Shown here: piece after piece, positions 22,723-34,624 of the stretch
Layout of the letters: each line of letters begins with the position of its first letter
How positions within the stretch are numbered: the stretch's first letter is position 1
Source of the DNA: Tragulus kanchil
Lineage: Eukaryota > Chordata > Mammalia > Artiodactyla > Tragulidae
DNA length: 64,000 nucleotides
Reading direction: 5' to 3'
Assembly (NCBI GenBank): GCA_022376925.1
Contig: JAIOJX010000004.1
Span: forward strand, 6,200,001 to 6,264,000
Made by a program: the position numbers and the translations under genes
The notes under the pieces: generated by a model
What the model was told of the DNA's origin: nothing
Seen by the model: only the letters and a program-made list of their open reading frames with translations
The model's database searches: none

Positions 22723-23064
22723 TCATGGGTGTATGAGTTTTTTGATGTGTCGTTGAATTCTGTTTGCTAGGATTTTGTTGAGGATCTTGGCATCTAAATT
22801 CATCAGAGAAATTGGACTGTAATTTTCCTTTTTTGTGTTGTCTTTGCCTGGTTTTGGTATCAGGGTGATGGTGGCCTCGTAGAATGTGTTTGGAAGTTTT
22901 CCTTTCTGTGGAATTTTTTGGAAGAGTTTTAGAAGGACAGGCATCAGTTCTTCTTTAAATGTTTGGTAGAATTCGGCTGTGAAGCCATCTGGCCCTGGGC
23001 TTTTATTTTTGGGTAGATTTTTAATCACAGATTCGATTTCTGAGCTTGTGATTGGGTTGTTCAA
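22723..23064 (-). pseudogene. L1-A ORF2 fingers domain of RT
   Basis: [40 protein letters not shown] and [20 protein letters not shown] are the conserved N-terminal RT (fingers) landmarks of L1 ORF2p. The segment 22600-22720, which should continue into FIPGMQGF and the first catalytic Asp, is not open in the same frame. This part lies in the single-copy gap between D9 and D10. Confidence 0.88.
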
Positions 23065-23112
23065 AGTTTCTGTTTCTTCCTGGCTCAGTCTTGGGAGATT
23101 GATTCTTCCAGG

Positions 23113-25240
23113 TTGTCCAGTTTGTTGCCATAGACTTGCTCATAATAGTCCCTTAGAATCCTTTGGATTTCTGCAGTAGCTGTTGTAGTCTCTCCTTTTT
23201 CATTTTTGATTTTGTTGATCTGGTTCTTCTCTCTCTTTCTCTTGATGAGTCTGGCTAGAGGCTTGTCAATTTTGTTTACCTTTCAAAGAACCAGTTTTTT
23301 GTTTTATTTGTCTGTACTATAGTTTCTTTCATTTCTTTCTCATTTATTTCTGCTCTAGTCTTTATGATTTCTCATCTTCTGCTGGTTTGGGGATATATTT
23401 GTTCTTCTTTTTCCAATTGTTTTAAGTGAAGGGTTAGTCATCTGCTTCATATTTTCCTAGTTTCTTGAGGTGGGATTGTATTGCTATAACTTTCCCTCTT
23501 AGAACTGCTTTTGCGGTATCCCATAGGTTTTGCACGGTCGTATGTTCATTGTCATTTTCTTCTAGGAATTTTTAAATTTCTCCTTTGTTTTGCTCAGTAA
23601 TCAGTTGGTTTTTTAGGTATGTGTTGTTTAATCTCCATGTGTTTGTATTTTTAGCGTTTTTTTTTTCCTGTAGTTGATTTCTAGTCTCATTGCATTGTGA
23701 TCCGAGAAGATGGTTGACATAATTTTGGTTTTCTTTAATTGACTGAGGTTAGATTTGTGGCCCAAGGTGTGATCTATCCTGGAGAATGTTCCGTGAGCAC
23801 TTGAGAAGAAAGTGTATTCTTCTGCTTTTGGGTGGAACATCCTAAAGATATCGATGAGGTCCATCTTTTCTAGTGTGGCATTTAAGGCTTGTGTTTCTTT
23901 ATTAATTTTCTGTTTGGATGATCTGTCCATTGGTGTGAGAGGAGTGTTAAAGTCTCCTACTATTACTGTGTTATTGTTGATTTCTTCTTTTAAGTCTGAA
24001 AGTATCTGTCGTATGTATTGAAGTGCCCCTGTGTTGGGTGTGTAGATATTCATGACTGTTATGTCTTCCTCTTGGATTGATCCCTTAATCATGATGTAGT
24101 GACCTGCCTTGTCTCTTAGAATCTTCTTTACTTTAAAATCTATTTTGTCTGATATGAGGATTTCTAGTAGCTTTTTTGATGAGTTTTTTGTCCAGTTTGT
24201 TGCCATAGACTGGCTCATAATAGTCCCTTAGAATCCTTTGGATTTCTGCAGTAGCTGTTGTAGTCTCTCCTTTTTCATTTTTGATTTTGTTGATCTGGTT
24301 CTTCTCTCTCTTTCTCTTGATGAGTCTGGCTAGAGGCTTGTCAATTTTGTTTACCTTTCAAAGAACCAGTTTTTTGTTTTATTTGTCTGTACTATAGTTT
24401 CTTTCATTTCTTTCTCATTTATTTCTGCTCTAGTCTTTATGATTTCTCATCTTCTGCTGGTTTGGGGATATATTTGTTCTTCTTTTTCCAATTGTTTTAA
24501 GTGAAGGGTTAGTCATCTGCTTCATATTTTCCTAGTTTCTTGAGGTGGGATTGTATTGCTATAACTTTCCCTCTTAGAACTGCTTTTGCGGTATCCCATA
24601 GGTTTTGCACGGTCGTATGTTCATTGTCATTTTCTTCTAGGAATTTTTAAATTTCTCCTTTGTTTTGCTCAGTAATCAGTTGGTTTTTTAGGTATGTGTT
24701 GTTTAATCTCCATGTGTTTGTATTTTTAGCGTTTTGTTTTTCCTGTAGTTGATTTCTAGTCTCATTGCATTGTGATCCGAGAAGATGGTTGACATAATTT
24801 TGGTTTTCTTTAATTGACTGAGGTTAGATTTGTGGCCCAAGGTGTGATCTATCCTGGAGAATGTTCCGTGAGCACTTGAGAAGAAAGTGTATTCTTCTGC
24901 TTTTGGGTGGAACATCCTAAAGATATCGATGAGGTCCATCTTTTCTAGTGTGGCATTTAAGGCTTGTGTTTCTTTATTAATTTTCTGTTTGGATGATCTG
25001 TCCATTGGTGTGAGAGGAGTGTTAAAGTCTCCTACTATTACTGTGTTATTGTTGATTTCTTCTTTTAAGTCTGAAAGTATCTGTCGTATGTATTGAAGTG
25101 CCCCTGTGTTGGGTGTGTAGATATTCATGACTGTTATGTCTTCCTCTTGGATTGATCCCTTAATCATGATGTAGTGACCTGCCTTGTCTCTTAGAATCTT
25201 CTTTACTTTAAAATCTATTTTGTCTGATATGAGGATTGCT
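23113..25240. repeat. Tandem duplication D10 (about 1052 bp)
   Basis: Copies at 23113-24162 and 24188-25240, offset 1074-1075. The filler 24163-24187 (TCTAGTAGCTTTTTTGATGA...) looks like a degraded form of the true continuation (GCTACTCCAGCTTTCTTTTG at 25237). One visible internal difference: GCGTTTTTTTTTTCC versus GCGTTTTGTTTTTCC. Confidence 0.9.
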
Positions 25241-25458
25241 ACTCCAGCTTTCTTTTGATTTCCATTTGCATGGAATATCTTTTTCCAGCCTCTCACTTTC
25301 AGTCTATGAGTGTCTCTAGGTCTGACGTGGGTCTCTTGTAAACAGCATATATATGGATCATGTTTCTTGATCCATTCAGCCAGCCTGTGTCATTTGGTTG
25401 GAGCATTTGATCCATTTACATTCAAAGTAATTATTGATACAAATGTCCCTATTGTCAT
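24703..25458 (-). pseudogene. L1-A ORF2 endonuclease domain with nonsense codon 23 (partial copies 23628-24162 and 25964-26404)
   Basis: The ORF2 start ATG is at 25458-25456 on minus, giving a peptide with LNVNGSNAPTK (catalytic Asn), then a TGA stop at 25392-25390 where relatives have Arg (CGA), then LQETH (catalytic Glu), YTPNTG, VGDFNTPL, SRIDHTLG and SDHNAMRLEI. All AP-endonuclease-type landmarks are therefore present, but the frame is closed at codon 23 and shifted again after NYRKNK near 24730. The stop fits CpG decay of a CGA codon. The same stop codon recurs in the D11 copy, so it predates the duplication or was copied by it. Confidence 0.88.
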
Positions 25459-27137
25459 CTTATAAGTTTGGAGTTGATTTGTAAGGCTTCTCCTACTCTT
25501 GTATTTATTGGCTATATCAGGCCGTTTAACACTTGTTGTAGGGCTGGTTTTGTGGTACAGAATTCTTTTAGTTTTTGTCTGTCTGAGAAGCTTTTGACTT
25601 TTCCATCGATTCTGAATGAGATTCTTGCTGGGTAGAGAATTCTTGGTTGTAGGTTATTCTCTTTTAGCTGTTTAAATGTGTCTTGCCATTCTCTTCTGGC
25701 CTGCAGTGTTTCTGTTGAAAGATCCGCAGTTAGACGTATGGGGTTTCCTTAATAGGTTATTTGTTGTTTGCTCCTAGCTGCTTTTAGTAATCTGTCTTTA
25801 TATTTAGTCTGCGTTAGTTTGATTAGAATGTGCCTTGGTAATCCCAGTTTTTAATCCAGGCACTTCTATTACTGTCTTCTCATACTAGTTATTTAAACTC
25901 CCTGATCTTTCTTCATTAGTAATTGAAGATGATGGCATTTACCTCATACATTTGTTGAAGGTATTAAATGAGAGAAGCTATGTAAAGTACATAGTATAGT
26001 GCCAGGCCTATAGCAAGGCCTCTAGATGGATTAAACATTTGGTCCATCTTTTCTAGTGTGGCATTTAAGGCTTGTGTTTCTTTATTAATTTTCTGTTTGG
26101 ATGATCTGTCCATTGGTGTGAGAGGAGTGTTAAAGTCTCCTACTATTACTGTGTTATTGTTGATTTCTTCTTTTAAGTCTGAAAGTATCTGTCGTATGTA
26201 TTGAAGTGCCCCTGTGTTGGGTGTGTAGATATTCATGACTGTTATGTCTTCCTCTTGGATTGATCCCTTAATCATGATGTAGTGACCTGCCTTGTCTCTT
26301 AGAATCTTCTTTACTTTAAAATCTATTTTGTCTGATATGAGGATTGCTACTCCAGCTTTCTTTTGATTTCCATTTGCATGGAATATCTTTTTCCAGCCTC
26401 TCACTTTCAGTCTATGAGTGTCTCTAGGTCTGACGTGGGTCTCTTGTAAACAGCATATATATGGATCATGTTTATTGATCCATTCAGCCAGCCTGTGTCA
26501 TTTGGTTGGAGCATTTGATCCATTTACATTCAAAGTAATTATTGATACAAATGTCCCTATTGTCATCTTATAAGTTTGGAGTTGATTTGTAGGACTTCTC
26601 CTACTCTTGTATTTATTGGCTATATCAGGCCGTTTAACACTTGTTGTAGGGCTGGTTTTGTGGTACAGAATTCTTTTAGTTTTTGTCTGTCTGAGAAGCT
26701 TTTGACTTTTCCATCGATTCTGAATGAGATTCTTGCTGGGTAGAGAATTCTTGGTTGTAGGTTATTCTCTTTTAGCTGTTTAAATGTGTCTTGCCATTCT
26801 CTTCTGGCCTGCAGTGTTTCTGTTGAAAGATCCGCAGTTAGACGTATGGGGTTTCCTTAATAGGTTATTTGTTGTTTGCTCCTAGCTGCTTTTAGTAATC
26901 TGTCTTTATATTTAGTCTGCGTTAGTTTGATTACAATGTGCCTTGGTAATCCCAGTTTTTAATCCAGGCACTTCTATTACTGTCTTCTCATACTAGTTAT
27001 TTAAACTCCCTGATCTTTCTTCATTAGTAATTGAAGATGATGGCATTTACCTCATACATTTGTTGAAGGTATTAAATGAGAGAAGCTATGTAAAGTACAT
27101 AGTATAGTGCCAGGCCTATAGCAAGGCCTCTAGATGG
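24933..27137. repeat. Tandem duplication D11 (1097 bp)
   Basis: Copies at 24933-26029 and 26041-27137, offset 1108; filler ATTAAACATTT at 26030-26040. Differences: CATGTTTCTTGATCC versus CATGTTTATTGATCC, GTAAGGCTTCTCC versus GTAGGACTTCTCC, GATTAGAATG versus GATTACAATG. The unit crosses the L1 5' end into the downstream MIR, so it is not bounded by any element. Confidence 0.92.
25853..26029 (+). mobile_element. MIR SINE remnant (copies 26961-27137 and 28058-28235)
   Basis: ACTAGTTATTTAAACTCCCT, GATGGCATTTACCTCATACA, GGTATTAAATGAGAGAAGCT and AGTATAGTGCCAGGCCTATA follow the sense MIR layout. It directly abuts the right target-site copy of L1-A. Three copies exist because D11 and D12 overlap. 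Confidence 0.8.
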
Positions 27138-27321
27138 CAGTGGTAGGGTAGAATTAGGACCAGTGGGTTGAAGTCATAGGCAGGCAAATTTCATCTCCTT
27201 GAGAGAATGCACGTTAAGATATTAGTATAGTGCTTGGCATCTAATGATCACTTGATAAATGGCAATCGCTGTTACTGATATAATTATTTTTTAAAGTTGT
27301 ATGATATAGAAATTCCTTTAC

Positions 27322-27545
27322 CTAGTTGTTGTTGTTCAGTCTGTAAATCATGCCAAACTCTTTGTAACCCCCAGGGACTACAGCATGCCAGGTTTCCCTG
27401 TCATTCACTATCACCTGGAGTTTGCTCAAGTTCATGTCCATTGAACTGGTGATGCCAGCTAGCCATCTCATCCTTTGCTGTCCCCTTCTCATTTTGCCTT
27501 CAGTTGTTCCCAGCATCAGGATCTTTTCCAATATTTTTTCATGGA
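27322..27545 (-). mobile_element. BovB 3' end, 5'-truncated (copy 28419-28642)
   Basis: The left edge has the BovB-type GTTGTTGTTG tail, followed on minus by the ORF2 C terminus: MEKILMLGTTEGKMRRGQQ, RMRWLAGITSSMDMNLS, then RETWHAVV. This is the last 220 bp of BovB, the part shared with Bov SINEs. In-frame but far too short to act. Confidence 0.88.
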
Positions 27546-27594
27546 CCTAACATTCTTTTTGCCTAAGGCTGTCCCTGGATAAGTTTGGATGTAT

Positions 27595-27790
27595 TATATT
27601 GGGTTGTTGAGCTGTTTATTCATTCATTTCATAAATGTATTGAATGACTCAACTGGTACTACTCTAGATGCTGGGATTAAAAATTGATTCAAAGAACTGG
27701 AAGCATATGAGTAAAGAGCAGGCACTCAGTCATGTGATTCTGGAGAGGTGTTCATGCACTGGGTAAGCCAAGGTAGGACTCAGGAACTTC
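27595..27790 (-). mobile_element. L2-like remnant (copy 28692-28888)
   Basis: TTTATTCATTCATTTCATAA followed by ATTGAATGACTCAACTGGTA, CTAGATGCTGGGATTAAAAA and GAGCAGGCACTCAG resembles the antisense 3' end of L2. Assigned by general layout, not strong identity. Confidence 0.5.
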
Positions 27791-28971
27791 AGAGAAACTC
27801 TTCTGCCTGATGACTTACAAAACTGTACTCTGGTATGCCAGTAACATTGCAGAATGTCATGGCTGGTATCCTAACATCGATGGTACTTAATATGTTCTCT
27901 TCTGGCCTGCAGTGTTTCTGTTGAAAGATCGCAGTTAGACGTATGGGGTTTCCTTAATAGGTTATTTGTTGTTTGCTCCTAGCTGCTTTTAGTAATCTGT
28001 CTTTATATTTAGTCTGCGTTAGTTTGATTAGAATGTGCCTTGGTAATCCCAGTTTTTAATCCAGGCACTTCTATTACTGTCTTCTCATACTAGTTATTTA
28101 AACTCCCTGATCTTTCTTCATTAGTAATTGAAGATGATGGCATTTACCTCATACATTTGTTGAAGGTATTAAATGAGAGAAGCTATGTAAAGTACATAGT
28201 ATAGTGCCAGGCCTATAGCAAGGCCTCTAGATGGCAGTGGTAGGGTAGAATTAGGACCAGTGGGTTGAAGTCATAGGCAGGCAAATTTCATCTCCTTGAG
28301 AGAATGCACGTTAAGATATTAGTATAGTGCTTGGCATCTAATGATCACTTGATAAATGGCAATCGCTGTTACTGATATAATTATTTTTTAAAGTTGTATG
28401 ATATAGAAATTCCTTTACCTAGTTGTTGTTGTTCAGTCTGTAAATCATGCCAAACTCTTTGTGACCCCCAGGGACTACAGCATGCCAGGTTTCCCTGTCA
28501 TTCACTATCACCTGGAGTTTGCTCAAGTTCATGTCCATTGAACTGGTGATGCCAGCTAGCCATCTCATCCTTTGCTGTCCCCTTCTCCTTTTGCCTTCAG
28601 TTGTTCCCAGCATCAGGATCTTTTCCAATATTTTTTCATGGACCTAACATTCTTTTTGCCTAAGGCTGTCCCTGGATAAGTTTGGATGTATTATATTGGG
28701 TTGTTGAGCTGTTTATTCATTCATTTCATAAATGTATTGAATGACTCAACTGGTACTACTCTAGATGCTGGGATTAAAAATTGATTCAAAGAACTGGAAG
28801 CATATGAGTAAAGAGCAGGCACTCAGTCATGTGATTCTGGAGAGGGTGTTCATGCACTGGGTAAGCCAAGGTAGGACTCAGGAACTTCAGAGAAACTCTT
28901 CTGCCTGATGACTTACAAAACTGTACTCTGGTATGCCAGTAACATTGCAGAATGTCATGGCTGGTATCCTA

Positions 28972-29639
28972 CAATGACATCCAGCCTCTATAGGTCACTT
29001 AATATGATCTGTTCCTTGCCCAAATGGAGACATTTAGGTCCTATCTTTGAGTCCAGATCCTGGTAATATTCTCTTTAATGCTTATGATTCCCAAAGAATG
29101 CTGGTTTAGATGGGAAGTGACAGGAAGAGGGAAGAAGGACGAACTTTGGCCAGTTTTGCAATGGTCAAGTCAATCACTCAATGAGTGGAAGTGGGTTGGG
29201 CTCCAAGTATCCAACATGGCCCTGTGGGCTACAAGGGAGGCAGTGAAGCCCCATGGTAGCACTTTGGTAATAACTGATAACACTCTTAGGTATCACAGTC
29301 TTTTTAGTGCTACGAGGTAAAGTTTTCTCAACTGGAAAATAAAGATTTAGTTAGAAATTGCATTCAGCTGGTAGGAAGAAGAAAAATGCATAAATGGTGA
29401 CTTGAACAAATTAGGGTTTTATTTCTCTCACTTTAAAATGTCAGTGAATAGGCAGACCAAGGCTTGTGTGGCAGTTATGTAACCTAACAGTGACTCAATA
29501 TCGTTCTCCCTTTCTTCCTTGGTCTTCCTTTTTTCATCCTTAATGTGTGGTCACATGATGGCTGTTTCAGCTCCAACTCTCACATGAAAGTTATTTTTTT
29601 CCCCCAGGAATATAGAGGAACCATGGAAGGAAAAGAACT
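28972..29639. other. Single-copy intergenic DNA, nothing recognised
   Basis: Outside all duplications. An 80-codon plus frame at 29078-29320 has no recognisable domain or signal. No repeat family is evident. Confidence 0.55.
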
Positions 29640-29719
29640 CAGTTCTGTTTTATTTTTAATTAATATTTTAATTTTACTTTTACAGAGTTTCGTTTTTTAC
29701 AGATATGTACAATCCCAGA

Positions 29720-31925
29720 TTGGTTTTATGTATATCCCTGACCCCCTCCCTCCTCCACCTCCCTCCCAAGTGCCCCCAGTCCCGTCCCTCCAGACCATCT
29801 CACAGTGCCCCTACAGGATCTCCTATTCCCACAGTCAATGACAATAGCTATCTTTTTCACATATGATGGTATAGGTTTCCATGTTACTCCCTCTATGCCT
29901 CCCACCCCCTGTTCATTCCCCACAATGTCCATACACCTATTCTCTATGTCTATTGTTCCATCGCTTCTCTGTGTGTATTATCAGTACCATTTTACTAGAT
30001 TCTATATATATTTGTTAGTATACCATACTTGTCTTTCTCTTTTTGACTTACTTCACTTTGTATAATAGATTCTAGTTGTTAGGACCGATTCTGCATTTCT
30101 TTTTATACCTGAGAAGTGCTCAATTGTGTACATGTACCAGAGATTTTTTTATCCATTCATTTATTGATGGACATCTAGGTTGTTTCCATGTTCTAGCTAT
30201 TGTATAGAGAGCAGCAATGAACATTGGGGTAACAGTACTTCCTTCAATTTTGATTTCATCGGGGTATAAGCCTAATAGTGGGATTGCTGCATTGTGCAGC
30301 GCTTCTATTTTTAGTTTTTAAAGGAATCTTCATACTGTCTTCCATAGTGACTGTATCAATTTACATTCCCACCGGCAGTGCAGGAGTGTTCCCTTTTCCC
30401 TGCACCTTCTCCAGTATTTATTGTCTGTCGATTTGTTGATGGCCATTCTGACGGGTGTGAGGGGTTATCTCATTGTACTTTTGATTTGCATTTCTCTAAT
30501 AATAAATGACTTTGAGCATTGTTTCATGTGTTTTTGGGCCATCTGTATGTCTTCTTTGGAGAGATGTCTCTTTAGATCTTTTTTGCTTTTTTTGATTGGG
30601 TTGTTCATTTTTCTGATGTTGAGTTGTCTAAGATGCTTGTAGATTTTGTAGATTAATTCTTTGTCTGTTTCATTTGCTATGATTTTCTCCCGTTCTGTGG
30701 GCTGTCTGTTCACCTTGTTTGTAGTTTCTTTTGCTGTACAAAAGCATTTGAGTTTCATTAGGTTCCACATGTTAATTTTTAAGTTCCACTATTCTGAGGG
30801 TTCATTGAGTGTTTTGGAACCTAAAATTTCTACTTTTACAGATTGACAGCCCTTGGTTTTATGTATATCCCTGACCCTCCTCCACCTCCCTCCCAAGTGC
30901 CCCATCTCCCGTCCCTCCAGACCATCTCACAGTGCCCCTACAGGATCTCCTATTCCCACAGTCAATGACAATAGCTATCTTTTTCACATATGATGGTATA
31001 GGTTTCCATGTTACTCCCTCTATGCCTCCCACCCCCTGTTCATTCCCCACAATGTCCATACACCTATTCTCTATGTCTATTGTTCCATCGCTTCTCTGTG
31101 TGTATTATCAGTACCATTTTACTAGATTCTATATATATTTGTTAGTATACCATACTTGTCTTTCTCTTTTTGACTTACTTCACTTTGTATAATAGATTCT
31201 AGTTGTTAGGACCGATTCTGCATTTCTTTTTATACCTGAGAAGTGCTCAATTGTGTACATGTACCAGAGATTTTTTTATCCATTCATTTATTGATGGACA
31301 TCTAGGTTGTTTCCATGTTCTAGCTATTGTATAGAGAGCAGCAATGAACATTGGGGTAACAGTACTTCCTTCAATTTTGATTTCATCGGGGTATAAGCCT
31401 AATAGTGGGATTGCTGCATTGTGCAGCGCTTCTATTTTTAGTTTTTAAAGGAATCTTCATACTGTCTTCCATAGTGACTGTATCAATTTACATTCCCACC
31501 GGCAGTGCAGGAGTGTTCCCTTTTCCCTGCACCTTCTCCAGCATTTATTGTCTGTCGATTTGTTGATGGCCATTCTGACGGATGTGAGGGGTTATCTCAT
31601 TGTACTTTTGATTTGCATTTCTCTAATAATAAATGACTTTGAGCATTGTTTCATGTGTTTTTGGGCCATCTGTATGTCTTCTTTGGAGAGATGTCTCTTT
31701 AGATCTTTTTTGCTTTTTTTGATTGGGTTGTTCATTTTTCTGATGTTGAGTTGTCTGAGATGCTTGTAGATTTTGTAGATTAATTCTTTGTCTGTTTCAT
31801 TTGCTATGATTTTCTCCCGTTCTGTGGGCTGTCTGTTCACCTTGTTTGTAGTTTCTTTTGCTGTACAAAAGCATTTGAGTTTCATTAGGTTCCACATGTT
31901 AATTTTTGTTTTAAGTTCCACTATT
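29720..31925. repeat. Tandem duplication D13 (about 1075 bp)
   Basis: Copies at 29720-30797 and 30853-31925. The 55-bp filler 30798-30852 is readable as two degraded flanks. TTGAGTGTTTTGG matches the right flank TTGAGTGTTTTGC (31969), and CTTTTACAGATTGACAGCCC matches the left flank TTTTACAGATATGTACAATC (29695). Copy 2 also lacks about 7 bp near 30878. Confidence 0.92.
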
Positions 31926-32301
31926 CTATTAGGCAGGTCATGGAGGGTCTTGCTTTGATGTATGTCCTTGAGTGTTTTGCCTATATTCTCCTCTAAGAGC
32001 TTTATGGCTTATGGTCTTACATTTAGGTCTTTAATCCATTTTGAGGTTATCTTTGTGTATGGTGTCATGAAACGTCGCAGCTTCATTTTTTGCATGTAGT
32101 TGTCCAGTTTTCCCAGCACCACTTGTTGAAGAGGCTGTCTTTGTCCCATTTTATATTTTCACCTCTTTTGTCAAAAATAAGGTACCGATAGGTCTGTGGG
32201 TTTATCTCTGAATTCTCTACCTTGTTCCATTTGTCAATATTTCTGTTTTTGTGGGGTACCATACTGTCTTGATGACTGTTACTTAGCAGTATAGTCTGAA
32301 G

Positions 32302-33539
32302 TTAGGGAGGCTGATCCCTCCAGCTCCATTCTTCTTCCTCAGGATTGCTTTTGTTATCTGTGGTCTTTTGTGTTTCCATATGAACTGTGTGATTTTTTTG
32401 GTCTAGTTCTGTGAAGAATGTCATTGGTAGTTTGATAGGGAGTGCATTGAATCTGTAGATGCTATTTGGTAGTATGGTCATTTTCACAATATTGATTCTT
32501 CCGATCCAGGAACATGGAATACTTCCCTGTCTGTTTAAGTCATCTTTGATTTCTTTCATTAGTGCCATGTAATTTTCTGTGTACAGTTCTTTTGTTTCTT
32601 TGGGTAGGTTTATTCCTAGATATCTGATTCTTTTGGTTGCAATGGTGAAGGGGATTGCCTCTTTGATTTCATTTTCTGATTTTTCATTGTTTGTATATAG
32701 GAATGCAAGTGATTTCTGTGTATTGATTTTGTATCCTGCGACTTTGCTGAATTTGTTGATTACCTCTAGTAGTTTTGTAATAGTGTCTTTTGGGTTTTCT
32801 ATGTGTAATATCATGTCATCTGCAAATAGGGTTTTACTTCTTCTTTTCCAATCTGGATTCCTTTTATTTGGTTTTCTTCTCTTATTGCTGTTGCTAGAAC
32901 TTCCAGGACTATGTTGAAGAGTAGTGGTGAAAGTGGACACCCCTGTCTTGTTCCTGATCTTAGAGGAAATGCTTTCAGTTTTCACCATTGAGGATAATGG
33001 TTGCTGTGGGCTTCTCACATATGGCTTTCACTATGTTGAGATACGTTCCTTCTATGCCCATTTTTTTGAAGAGTTTTTATCACAAATGGGTGTTGGATTT
33101 TGTCAAAGTCTTTTTCTGCATCTGTTGAGATTATCATGTGCTTTTTGTCTCTCAGTTTGTTGTTATGGTGTATCACATTGATTGATTTGCAGATATTGAA
33201 GAATCCTTGCATGCCTGGGATGAACCTGACTTGGTCATGATGTATGAGTTTTTTAATGTGTCGTTGAATTCTGTTTGCTAGGATTTTGTTGAGGATTTTG
33301 ACATCTAAATTCATCAGTGAAATTGGTCTATAATTTTCTTTTTTTGTGTTGTCTTTGCCTGGTTTGGGTATCAGCATGATGGTGGCCTCGTAGAATGTGT
33401 TTGGAAGGTTTCCTTCCTGTGCAATTGTTTGAAAGAGTTTTAGAAGGACAGGCATCAGCTCTTCTTTAAATGTTTGGTAGAATTCGGCTGTGAAGCCATC
33501 TGGCCCTGGGCTTTTATTTTTGGGTAGATTTTTAATCAC
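32302..33539 (-). pseudogene. L1-B ORF2 reverse transcriptase
   Basis: Two overlapping minus frames. 33015-33539 has [60 protein letters not shown] and a D-A-E-K-D-F-D-K catalytic segment. 32302-33018 has [40 protein letters not shown] and [20 protein letters not shown]. Both catalytic Asp sites are present. Frameshifts near 33015-33070 and 32830 split the domain. This stretch is single-copy, so the breaks are not due to the tandem duplications. Confidence 0.9.
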
Positions 33540-34073
33540 AAATTTGATTTCTGAGCTTGTGATCGGGTTGCTCAGTTTCTATTTCTTCCTGATTGAGTCT
33601 TGGGAGATTAATCTTCTCTAAGAAACTGTCCATTTCTTCCAGGTTGTCCAGTTTGTTGCCATATATTTGTTCATAATAGTCTCTTATAATCCTTTGGATT
33701 TCTGCATTGTCTCTTGTAATCTTTCCTTTTTCATTTTTGATTTTGCTGATCTTATTCTTCTCTATTTTTTTCTTGATGAGTCTAACTAGCAATTTGTCAA
33801 TTTTGTTTATCTTTTTGAAGAACCAGCTTTTCATTTTATTTGTCTTTACCTTGTTTCTTTCATTTCTTTTTCATTTATTTCTGCTCTGATCTTTATGATT
33901 TCTCTTCTTCGGCTAACTTTGGGGTGTTTTTGTTCTTCTTTCTCCAGTTGTTGTAAGTGTATGGTTAGGTTGTCTGTTTGATATTTGTCTTGTTTCTTGA
34001 GGTGGGATTGTATTGCTATAAACTTCCCTCTTAGAATTGCATTTGCGGTATCCCATAGATTTTGCACTGTCAT
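33532..34073 (-). pseudogene. L1-B ORF2 linker between endonuclease and RT
   Basis: 33846-34073 (NLWDTANAILRGKFIAIQSH) and 33532-33834 ([40 protein letters not shown]) are the ORF2p linker and Z-region before RT. A stop lies between them at about 33840. Diagnostic order agrees with L1. Confidence 0.85.
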
Positions 34074-34183
34074 GTGTTTATTATCATTTTCTTCTAGGAA
34101 TTTTTTAAATTTCTCCTTTGATTTGTTCAGTAATCAGTTTGTTTTTTAGGTGTGTGTTGTTTAATCTCCATGTGCTTGTGTTT

Positions 34184-34624
34184 TTAGTGGTCTTTTTTCC
34201 TGTAGTTGATCTCTAGTCTCATTGCACTGTGATCTGAGAAGATGGTTGATATAATTTCAATTTTCTTGAATTGACTGAGGCTTGATTTGTGGCCCAAGAT
34301 GTGGTCTACCCCAGAGAATGTTCCATGAGCACCTGAGAAGAAAGTGTACTCTTCTGCTTTTGGATGGAAGGTCCTAAAGATATCAATGAGGTCCATATCT
34401 TCTAGTGTGCCATTTAAGGCTTGTGTTTCTTTATTCATTTTCTATTTTAATGATCTGTCCATTGGAGTGAGAGGAGTGTTAATGTCTCCTACTATGATTG
34501 TGTTAGTGTTGATGTCTTCTTTTATGTCTGAAAGTGTTTGTCTTATGTTTTGGGGTGCTTCTGTGTTGGGTGTGTAGATATTTACGATTGTTATGTGTTC
34601 CTCTTGGATAGTTCCCTTGATCAT
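34184..34624 (-). pseudogene. L1-B ORF2 endonuclease C-terminal half
   Basis: 34442-34624 holds IKGTIQEEHITIVNIYTPNT and a GDINTPL box, where the catalytic GDFN motif has Phe replaced by Ile. 34184-34438 continues with MDLIDIFRTFHPKAEEYTFF, SGVDHILGHKSSLSQF and the SDHSAM catalytic motif. A stop at 34439-34441 splits the domain. Single-copy part of the window. Confidence 0.87.

Larger units (their letters stand above)
16885..25839 (-). mobile_element. 5'-truncated L1 (L1-A), near-complete ORF2, 13-bp TSD
   Basis: The minus-strand L1 has its poly-A end at the left (T/ATTT-rich, 16885-16940) and its 5' end at 25839, inside or near ORF1. The 13-bp sequence AATCCCAGTTTTT occurs at 16874-16886 and 25840-25852, a target-site duplication. 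After removing duplicated copies (D7-D10) the element is about 4.5 kb. Order on minus: ORF1 3' part or inter-ORF region, ORF2 endonuclease (25458 downwards), RT, Cys-rich C terminus, a 3' UTR with a G-rich tract, poly-A. It looks relatively young by its long open segments, but carries a nonsense codon and frameshifts. The 5' end is also seen again at 26947 and 28043 because of D11 and D12. Confidence 0.9.
26797..28971. repeat. Tandem duplication D12 (about 1077 bp)
   Basis: Copies at 26797-27873 and 27895-28971, offset 1098. The 21-bp filler 27874-27894 ends ACTTAATATG, which also occurs in the true right flank (28997-29006), with about 14 bp missing. The filler is thus a collapsed copy of 28972-29006. 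Differences: AGATCCGCAG versus AGATCGCAG, TTTGTAACC versus TTTGTGACC. Confidence 0.92.

Noticed and set aside
32302..33018. 238-codon minus-strand open frame
   Set aside because: L1-B ORF2 RT with a frameshifted start; part of a dead retrotransposon.
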